Assembly (NCBI GenBank): GCA_937969395.1 | Contig: CALBVI010000484.1 | Span: 1-6,349 of the forward strand | Origin: an uncultured Spongiibacteraceae bacterium | GTDB lineage: Bacteria; Pseudomonadota; Gammaproteobacteria; Pseudomonadales; Dasaniaceae | Reading direction: 5' to 3' | Length of the DNA: 6,349 nt | Part shown: one piece after another, positions 1 through 5,605 of the stretch | Layout of the letters: every line of letters begins with the position of its first letter | Position numbering within the stretch: position 1 is the stretch's first letter | The notes under the pieces: model-generated | Database searches by the model: none | The model's input: the letters and a program-made list of their open reading frames with translations, nothing else | Told to the model about the DNA's origin: nothing | Position numbers and translations under genes: made by a program

Positions 1-2313
1 AGCGTTAAGCAGATCGCTAATATCGGTGATTTCGTCCATGCCATTAAATTGAGTGTCCAGCACTTCCAAAATCAAATCACGAGGCATTAAACCGCCCTGA
101 GCAGCAATACTTTCCGGCGCAACACTCAACACCATAGCACCTGCAATTTCGGGTGCACCCAGAGCAGATTGCTCGCCCAAAGTTTCCACCGTTTTAAACG
201 TCGCACCCAATATTTCAAGCTGCCGGCCCGACTCATCATCGCCGGAGGCTAGAAATAGCTCTGGAAAATCGGGCTGCTCTGCCTTGGCTTTTAGATCTGA
301 ACTGATGACACCAAACTGGTCCATTGGAAAGTTTTTAAACCCTACTTCAAATGCTTTTGAATCCTCAGAAAGACGGTAGTCACCCTGTTCCGGATTCAAA
401 AATTGCGGGTCGACAACAATCGAACTCGTATCAAGTCCAAGCGCCTGCGCTTTATCTAACGCCTTCTGGTTGGCAAACACATTTTGATCAACTTCAGAGC
501 CCCAATGATCATTCAAAATAGGCTTATGACTTGCAGTAACCAAATTTCGGCGAAATACATCACCACTATTTTCAAACCAAACATGCGGGTGAAACGAGTT
601 GTTTAGAACAACATTGTTCTCGACGGTTCGATGAAAACCTTCCCTTAACTTTATACCTCCGTTAAGCGCCACATTGTTGTATATGTCATAGTTGGATGAA
701 CCGTCATCGAGATCAATATCCCAGCCGTGGTCACATTGAAAACGGTTGTTTCTAATAATGGTAGGAGTCTGCGCATCAAGCTCCCACATTCCAGGGTTCT
801 GATTCGCGATCTCATCCATTACTTCACGATCAGGATGCCAAAAACGATCCCTACCCCAAGAGTTAAACGCACCGTGATCACCAGTTTCTAATACAGTATC
901 GAAGACATCATTGTATTCAATGATATGCCCACCCCAGGTTCCCTCACTAACGTTAATGCCAGCACGCGGAACGCGATAGATAGAATTGTGACTAATGGTA
1001 ATATCAGACGCCATAGAAATTTGCACGCCGGCGACCTGCTTCTCAAACTGCCCAATATCGTGGATCAGATTATCGTGAACGATTGAGTTGGCAGGATAGT
1101 TGTCGGTTTTAGGCCCGGGTTCAAAATCCATTTCACCTATAGGAACAAATTCATTGTATTCAAAGCTGGGCGAACGCACAGCGTCAGCATCACCTACAAA
1201 AGATACAGCGCTAGCACCAATATCATAGATATGATTACCACTGACAGAAATGTCACGATTATAATTACTAACAAAGACAGCGTTACCGCCTAGCAAATAA
1301 AATTTACTATCTGTGACAGTAATATTTTCAGCGCCTTCAATAACCACTGCACCGCCACGATAAATAGCCCAATCACTGCGTAATAAAGGCTCATCGGTTT
1401 TCATAAAGGTCTGATTGGTATGGGCAAATTCCAAACCCTGTACTTCTATATGCCGAACAGGCTGGTCTTGTGTGCCACGAATTTCAATCAGATGATCAAG
1501 CCGCGAAACCACAACAGCGGCTGAAGACAGGTCCATGCCTTCGGGCGGATAGAAAAACAACTCGCCCAGAGTTTCGTCATAGAACCATTCGCCTGGGGCA
1601 TCTAGCTCTTCAAAAACATTTTCAACATAACGATATTTTTCGTGCATTTCAGAGTAGCGATTATTTTGGAACCCCCCCTCTAACAGCAGCTCACCATCTT
1701 CAGCGCGATCGACAATTTCATAATGCATGCCGCCCCACCGCCCCTCGTGCAACGCATGAACAAAACCCCCTTCGGGATTTTCCCAATGAGCGATACGGTC
1801 GGGCGCAATGGCGTCAGCGGCAAAGCCGTTAAATACCGACGAAACAGAATCAAAATTAGGGTAGCGAGCCCGAGTTTGTCGCACGCCGTTAATAAATAAC
1901 TGGTCAAAAAACTTACTCTTGAATTTCGATTTGATAATGTTCTTTTTATAGTGAGTCCATTCAAGCTTCACAGAATCACCAGCACTGAAAACAACTTTTT
2001 CGCCGTCAGCTGCCTTAATAACCAATGGATTTTCCTCTGTTCCAGAAAAATCAGCGTCAAAAATAATTGGGGCGTCTAAATAGTAGACTCCTTCTGAAAG
2101 CTCCAAAGTAACCGGTTTTTTTTGAGCCAATAAATATTTTGTTTGTCTTATTGCTTCCTGTAAGTTGATATACCCTGAACCTAAAACCCTCTCATGAGAG
2201 ACATGAAGAGTCGTTCGAGAGCCACTCAATTCAGATAATCCTTTTATCGCTGCATCATCACTACTCGCGCAGCCAAATAAGATCATACAAAAGATAAATA
2301 TAAAAACTCTCAT
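1..2313 (-). CDS. Surface lipoprotein with GH141-like right-handed parallel beta-helix and C-terminal PDZ domain (3' end outside window)
   Basis: Seen: 771 codons are open from ATG at 2313 to the window edge with no stop or frameshift. The N-terminus is a short lipoprotein signal (MRVFIFIFCMILFGC) with lipobox LFGC and lipidated Cys15; Ala16-Ser17 follows, compatible with outer-membrane sorting. Residues about 67-115 form the opening strand module typical of beta-helix glycosidases (ELSEGVYYLDAPI, then a GTEENPLV turn). Residues 229-257 (RYVENVFEELDAPGEWFYD, then FFYPPEG) resemble GH141-type proteins. Residues about 285-620 are beta-helix coils with recurring N-N/G-N turns. Acid-rich patches ETGDHGAFNSWGRD (476-489) and CDHGWDIDLDD (527-537) are candidate catalytic sites. 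Residues about 715-771 look like a PDZ domain (LGAPEIAGAMVL, then AAQGGLMPRDLILEV). Known: characterised GH141 members include a fucosidase acting on rhamnogalacturonan II and a xylanase. Inferred: surface cleavage of a complex glycan for uptake by the receptor encoded just upstream. The start has only a weak SD (TAGG, 9 bases away), but the lipoprotein signal supports it. Other beta-helix families (GH110, GH120, PL6) are possible; fold is surer than activity. Confidence 0.8.
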   Translation of the reverse strand, partial: MRVFIFIFCMILFGCASSDDAAIKGLSELSGSRTTLHVSHERVLGSGYINLQEAIRQTKYLLAQKKPVTLELSEGVYYLDAPIIFDADFSGTEENPLVIKAADGEKVVFSAGDSVKLEWTHYKKNIIKSKFKSKFFDQLFINGVRQTRARYPNFDSVSSVFNGFAADAIAPDRIAHWENPEGGFVHALHEGRWGGMHYEIVDRAEDGELLLEGGFQNNRYSEMHEKYRYVENVFEELDAPGEWFYDETLGELFFYPPEGMDLSSAAVVVSRLDHLIEIRGTQDQPVRHIEVQGLEFAHTNQTFMKTDEPLLRSDWAIYRGGAVVIEGAENITVTDSKFYLLGGNAVFVSNYNRDISVSGNHIYDIGASAVSFVGDADAVRSPSFEYNEFVPIGEMDFEPGPKTDNYPANSIVHDNLIHDIGQFEKQVAGVQISMASDITISHNSIYRVPRAGINVSEGTWGGHIIEYNDVFDTVLETGDHGAFNSWGRDRFWHPDREVMDEIANQNPGMWELDAQTPTIIRNNRFQCDHGWDIDLDDGSSNYDIYNNVALNGGIKLREGFHRTVENNVVLNNSFHPHVWFENSGDVFRRNLVTASHKPILNDHWGSEVDQNVFANQKALDKAQALGLDTSSIVVDPQFLNPEQGDYRLSEDSKAFEVGFKNFPMDQFGVISSDLKAKAEQPDFPELFLASGDDESGRQLEILGATFKTVETLGEQSALGAPEIAGAMVLSVAPESIAAQGGLMPRDLILEVLDTQFNGMDEITDISDLLNA

Positions 2314-2344
2314 GAATATAAACCTAGAATAACTTGCCTGTAAC

Positions 2345-2388
2345 AAAAAAAGAGGAGGGACGCTGAATTAAAACAACGTACACCTCCT
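2345..2388 (-). terminator. Terminator-like hairpin after the TonB-dependent receptor gene
   Basis: Read on the minus strand, AGGAGG (2388-2383) can pair perfectly with CCTCCT (2358-2353). The interior can add a few weak or wobble pairs, and a run of seven T (2351-2345) follows two bases later. This is the layout of a rho-independent terminator, 15 bases past the receptor stop codon. The stem is short and the loop is long, so it may be leaky and only lower the amount of transcript reaching the lipoprotein gene. No separate promoter for that gene is evident in the 90-base gap. Confidence 0.45.
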
Positions 2389-2403
2389 AAGAGGAAAAGC
2401 TAA

Positions 2404-5184
2404 TTAAAAGCTAGCCCTAACACCCAGAGTCAAACGACGGCCGGTATCTTCAAGACCTCTATTAATACCTAGAGAATTCGTTTGCACTAACACTTCATTA
2501 GTTAAATTCAATACTTCAACCACAACTGACATAGTATCGCTAATATTAATACTGGAAGAAAAATCAAGTTGCTTATAAGCATCTGTAAAAGAACCGTCGC
2601 CAAAATAGTTAGTGCCATTATTCACAAAACCGTCTCTATAGTTGTAAGCCAAACGTGCACCAAACAAACTATTCTCGTAGTAACCAACAATGTTATAACT
2701 TGTCTCAGAAAGGCCATCTAAAGTTAAAAACGGACCATCTTCGGAAGTTTGAATTTCATCAGCATTAACGAAAGTAAAGTTACTGGAAATACCAAGTCCT
2801 TTAGCTAATAAGTCTAACGGCTGAATCCAATTAACTTCAAAGCCGTACAAATCTGAACCTATACCATTGTCGGGTAGAAAACGGGTAAACGTTGCCGTCT
2901 GAGAATTTGAGCCATCAATATCAGAATAAGTTACTTGTTCATCCTGAGTTGAAGAAACAACAAATGAATCAATAAACTTGGCAAAGGGTGCCACAGACAA
3001 CATACCGCCATCTCCATAATACCATTCGAAAGAAAGATCTAACTGGTCCGCTAAAAATGGATCAACGTTAGGATTGCTGGAATTAATAGTACGAATATTA
3101 ACGTTAACAGTCGTTGCCGGTGATAATACGCTTAAAGCGGGGCGTGACATAACTCTAGCGGCACCAAAGCGAACTAATACATCTTCGGTAATATTGTAAC
3201 GAAGGTTAAAGCTTGGCAGAATTTCGGTATATGAACGGCTAACCGAGCTTTCAGAAGTTTGCACATTCGTCGTCGCACCACCCTGATCAAATGTAACGGT
3301 GCTAAAATCTGGGATGTTACCCGCTGATTCTTGATCAGTTGAAACAACACGAATACCAAAGTTACCCGACAAACGATCATCAAGCCCAGCAAAATTAAAT
3401 TTGGCATATGCTGCCATCACATCTTCAGTTACATTAATTTCGCTTGAACCACCTTCGGTTAGTGTGCCCGCATCAATAAGCTCACTTAAAGAAACTTGTG
3501 AAAGAATGTTATCTATATCTGCGGATAACCAACTGGTTGGATAGCTTGCAGAACCAGAGTCTCCATCAAAGAAGTCTGAAGGGTTATAAGCTGTCATGTA
3601 ATCCGAAGCATCAAAACTACCACCCTCAATCGTTGCATCATATGCCTCACCCAGCAGGCTAGCTAAAGCTTCAGAACTTACCCCAAGCCGGCGATAGCCA
3701 TTAAACTTCTCACGCGAGCTATATTTTGCACCCAATTCTATCGAGTTAATTCCAAAATCACCTGACAACGCCCAATCAACATCACGATCAAAATCTACAC
3801 TGATATCAAGACTTTCATCTTCCGTGGGCTTCTCTAGGTCGCCGTTAAAACCGACCGAACGGAAAGCAGCATCAGCCAGTGGATCAAAGCCATCAGCATA
3901 CCGTACCGTTGGTACACCACCGGGGTTTTCTCTAATATCGTAAGACGCATGGGCACGGCCAATAACCTCATGTGATAAGGAAGTTCGGCTATTTTCCGAT
4001 TTACCGTAAGACAATTCAGTCTCCGCGAACCATTCACCCAACTTAAACTCACCACCAAGAGAAAATGCCGTCAATTTGTCATTTTCATCGGTTGTCCTCG
4101 CATTATTACGATTATCTACACCATCAATTTCAAGAAAATCCACAAGACCTTCTGATCCCAATGGATCAGTAACGACATTACTGTCAGTTACACTGCCATC
4201 AACGTTAGTCCAACGAAAAGAGTTTAGAGGGAAGGCACCCACAACATCAAATTCAGAGTAAAGCGTCTCAAACCACACATCGACATCTTCTGAAGGGCGC
4301 CACTGAAAGGTAGCTAAAAACGTAGACCTTTCTCTTTCTTCTGTTAATTGAGAAAAATTTGACGCGTGATTAAACCGAAAAGAATCATCTGTGTCGCCAT
4401 CAAGGTTATAATCTAGCTCAGCCGTTGGACTACGCGCATTTTCAGTACCCGGTTCTAAACCAAAAGCTTCAAAGATATGTGACTCAACCGATCGTTTGTC
4501 ATAGTGCCCACCAAGGCTAAACCCAAATTTTCCATCATCTGAAACATTGGTATACAAAACTGATACATCAGGATCAGTTTCTCCCGCATTATCTTCTCTT
4601 ACTAACTTGAAACTCGTAACTAATGAACTCTCTTTTGCGTCAAGCGGCCTAGCAGTCCTTACATTCACAGTCGCTGAAAGCGCACCCTCCTCCATATCTG
4701 CACTAGGAGTTTTATAAACTTCAACAGCAGAAACAAAATCAGCTGGCATAATGGTAAAATCAAAGCTTCGCCCGCCAGTAGCAGATGGCAGCGTACGACC
4801 ATTGAATTGAACACGGGTAAAATCCGGACTCAAACCGCGGACAGTAACATCTTCACCTTCTCCCCTATTTCGCGATATCTGAACACCGCTAATTCGCTGC
4901 AACGATTCCGCAAGATTTTGATCAGGAAATTTGCCAATATCCTCAGCCGAAATTATATCCGCAACCACACTAAGGCTGCGTTTTATTTCAGAGGCTTCCT
5001 CAAGGCTTCGACGAATCCCCTGAACCACAACCTCCTCTAAAACAAAGTCATCATCAGTTTGTGCCACGACCAAACTGGGCGCAACAGCACTGACAGCAGC
5101 TATGACACTAATTTTTTGAGCAACTCTCACAGCTCTTGATATTGGCGTTCTGACAATATGCCTGCCTAACTTAATCGTACTCAT
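2404..5184 (-). CDS. TonB-dependent outer-membrane receptor, Xanthomonas/Caulobacter type (probable oligosaccharide importer)
   Basis: This is a 926-residue outer-membrane transporter that would move a large ligand, probably an oligosaccharide, into the periplasm using TonB-ExbBD energy. Seen: a long signal peptide with a basic n-region (R8, R12, R17, R20, K24) and probable cleavage after VVA at residue 41. A TonB box, EEVVVQG, lies at 50-56. The plug domain spans about 64-180, with DIGKFPDQNLAESLQRISGV (82-101) and the VRGLSPDFTRVQFNGR segment (115-130), ending in ATVNVRTARPLD (171-182). The rest is a 22-strand-type barrel ending in GVRASF with the usual terminal Phe. The plug wording matches the family often found in proteobacterial carbohydrate loci. 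An EF-hand-like loop occurs at 258-267. The start is supported by a strong SD (GAGG, six bases before ATG) and by the signal peptide. Length is normal for the family. The flanking beta-helix lipoprotein suggests glycan uptake, but the ligand is inferred; siderophore uptake is less likely given this subfamily and context. Confidence 0.95.
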   Translation of the reverse strand: MSTIKLGRHIVRTPISRAVRVAQKISVIAAVSAVAPSLVVAQTDDDFVLEEVVVQGIRRSLEEASEIKRSLSVVADIISAEDIGKFPDQNLAESLQRISGVQISRNRGEGEDVTVRGLSPDFTRVQFNGRTLPSATGGRSFDFTIMPADFVSAVEVYKTPSADMEEGALSATVNVRTARPLDAKESSLVTSFKLVREDNAGETDPDVSVLYTNVSDDGKFGFSLGGHYDKRSVESHIFEAFGLEPGTENARSPTAELDYNLDGDTDDSFRFNHASNFSQLTEERERSTFLATFQWRPSEDVDVWFETLYSEFDVVGAFPLNSFRWTNVDGSVTDSNVVTDPLGSEGLVDFLEIDGVDNRNNARTTDENDKLTAFSLGGEFKLGEWFAETELSYGKSENSRTSLSHEVIGRAHASYDIRENPGGVPTVRYADGFDPLADAAFRSVGFNGDLEKPTEDESLDISVDFDRDVDWALSGDFGINSIELGAKYSSREKFNGYRRLGVSSEALASLLGEAYDATIEGGSFDASDYMTAYNPSDFFDGDSGSASYPTSWLSADIDNILSQVSLSELIDAGTLTEGGSSEINVTEDVMAAYAKFNFAGLDDRLSGNFGIRVVSTDQESAGNIPDFSTVTFDQGGATTNVQTSESSVSRSYTEILPSFNLRYNITEDVLVRFGAARVMSRPALSVLSPATTVNVNIRTINSSNPNVDPFLADQLDLSFEWYYGDGGMLSVAPFAKFIDSFVVSSTQDEQVTYSDIDGSNSQTATFTRFLPDNGIGSDLYGFEVNWIQPLDLLAKGLGISSNFTFVNADEIQTSEDGPFLTLDGLSETSYNIVGYYENSLFGARLAYNYRDGFVNNGTNYFGDGSFTDAYKQLDFSSSINISDTMSVVVEVLNLTNEVLVQTNSLGINRGLEDTGRRLTLGVRASF

Positions 5185-5187
5185 TAT

Positions 5188-5201
5188 TCACCTCTTCACC
5201 T
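5188..5201 (-). promoter_or_regulatory. Ribosome binding site of the receptor gene, tandem AGGTGA
   Basis: The minus strand reads AGGTGAAGAGGTGAATA and then ATG. The nearer AGAGGTGA is a strong Shine-Dalgarno site with six bases between GAGG and ATG, and it fixes the start at 5184. A second AGGTGA lies eight bases further upstream, making a direct repeat. Only the nearer copy is at a usual distance from the start; the second may act as a standby site or be chance. Confidence 0.8.
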
Positions 5202-5283
5202 GAATTATATTTTTATAGATATGAAGCTTTATTTTATACAGGCCAGTTTAATTTCGACCTTACACTAAAACCACCCAATCACA

Positions 5284-5312
5284 TATAAAATAAAATTTTG
5301 TATTTGGGGCAA
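5284..5312 (-). promoter_or_regulatory. Candidate sigma-70 promoter of the receptor gene
   Basis: On the minus strand TTGCCC (5312-5307) and TTTATA (5289-5284) are separated by exactly 17 bases. This would start the transcript near 5277 and leave a leader of about 90 bases before the receptor ATG. The -35 element matches the consensus only in its TTG, and AT-rich DNA gives such matches by chance; a TATAAA nearer the gene (in CTGTATAAAATAAAG) is an alternative -10 without a clear -35. Confidence 0.3.
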
Positions 5313-5327
5313 CATGGTTATGCTCAC

Positions 5328-5353
5328 ATAGTTTTATCGTATATGCAAACTAT
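5328..5353. repeat. Inverted repeat ATAGTTT...AAACTAT, candidate operator
   Basis: Perfect 7-base arms (5328-5334 and 5347-5353) are separated by 12 bases. The arm AAACTAT occurs again at 5418-5424. The repeat lies just upstream of the candidate -35 element of the receptor promoter, where an activator could bind. Which protein binds, if any, is not shown by the sequence. Confidence 0.4.
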
Positions 5354-5367
5354 TTTTATATATGATT

Positions 5368-5384
5368 TAAAGCGATTTGCTTTA
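5368..5384. repeat. Inverted repeat TAAAGC-GATTT-GCTTTA, candidate operator
   Basis: Perfect 6-base arms lie around a 5-base centre, 17 bases in total, a size suited to a dimeric regulator. It overlaps a second dyad, TGCTT...AAGCA, at 5378-5394. It is a plausible IclR-type operator by size and position, but no consensus for this protein is known to me. Confidence 0.35.
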
Positions 5385-5409
5385 TTGATAAGCACAGTCA
5401 AATCACGCC

Positions 5410-5426
5410 ATATAGATAAACTATAT
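5410..5426. repeat. Inverted repeat ATATAG-ATAAA-CTATAT
   Basis: Perfect 6-base arms surround a 5-base centre, the same 6-5-6 geometry as the dyad at 5368-5384, and the right part contains AAACTAT (5418-5424). It is very AT-rich, so chance is a real alternative. Confidence 0.3.
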
Positions 5427-5473
5427 TGACCAAACGAAGAAATGCTAAAAATAGAATCACGAATAACAGAGGG

Positions 5474-5498
5474 AAACCCGAACTTTTATAAGCTCGGG
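5474..5498 (-). terminator. Probable terminator of the IclR gene
   Basis: On the minus strand CCCGAGCTT (5498-5490) pairs with AAGTTCGGG (5485-5477) over nine base pairs, including one G-U, around an ATAA loop; TTT then CCCTCT follows. On the plus strand the same position would be an A-C mismatch, which favours action in the minus direction. It lies about 107 bases after the regulator stop codon. The T-run is short, so termination may be partial. Confidence 0.5.
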
Positions 5499-5506
5499 CT
5501 ATTGAA

Positions 5507-5524
5507 ATAACGCATGTACGTTAT
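5507..5524. repeat. Inverted repeat ATAACG...CGTTAT
   Basis: Perfect 6-base arms are separated by CATGTA, 18 bases in total. On the minus strand it lies between the regulator stop codon and the hairpin at 5477-5498. It could be a regulator binding site or part of the 3' untranslated structure. Confidence 0.3.
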
Positions 5525-5605
5525 GTTTTTTAAAAAATTATTAATGGAAGATCAATCTTGCTCAACCGAATGCTAATATAGCGATCACTTAAAGCCTATC
5601 CAATA

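Larger units (their letters stand above)
5185..5605. other. 421-base intergenic regulatory region between the IclR gene and the receptor gene
   Basis: No credible gene is present on either strand, and no tRNA or other recognisable RNA was seen. The region is AT-rich. From the receptor start outward it holds the ribosome binding site, a candidate sigma-70 promoter (5284-5312), three inverted repeats (5328-5353, 5368-5384, 5410-5426), a strong hairpin (5477-5498), an 18-base dyad (5507-5524), a TTTTTTAAAAAA palindrome (5526-5537) and a small AAGAT-CA-ATCTT dyad (5548-5559). The spacing suggests a terminator for the regulator followed by an operator region and promoter for the receptor, so the receptor is probably transcribed separately from the IclR gene. 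Confidence 0.6.

Noticed and set aside
1470..1964. Open frames on the plus strand (1470-1832) and minus strand (1680-1964)
   Set aside because: They overlap the beta-helix lipoprotein gene in other frames and have no recognisable domains; their composition (Arg/His/Gln-rich, irregular) is that of shadow translation.
1..2313. Pseudogene or frameshift in the first third of the window
   Set aside because: The single frame is open over exactly 771 codons with continuous beta-helix and PDZ features; it only lacks its stop because the window ends.
2376..2388. AGGAGG as ribosome binding site of a small gene starting at TTG
   Set aside because: The frame is TTG TTT followed by a stop, so no protein could be made.
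3174..5040. Several 60-80-residue open frames on both strands inside the receptor gene
   Set aside because: All overlap a well-supported TonB-dependent receptor and show no domain of their own.
5265..5315. 16-codon leader frame starting MLPQIQNF upstream of the receptor
   Set aside because: It has no Shine-Dalgarno sequence and overlaps the candidate promoter.
5526..5537. TTTTTTAAAAAA palindrome as a terminator
   Set aside because: It has no GC-rich stem; a pure T/A palindrome is common in AT-rich spacer DNA.
5548..5559. AAGAT-CA-ATCTT dyad as the IclR terminator
   Set aside because: The five-base stem is weak, the two-base spacer is too small for a normal loop, and no T-run follows directly; the hairpin at 5477-5498 is far better.
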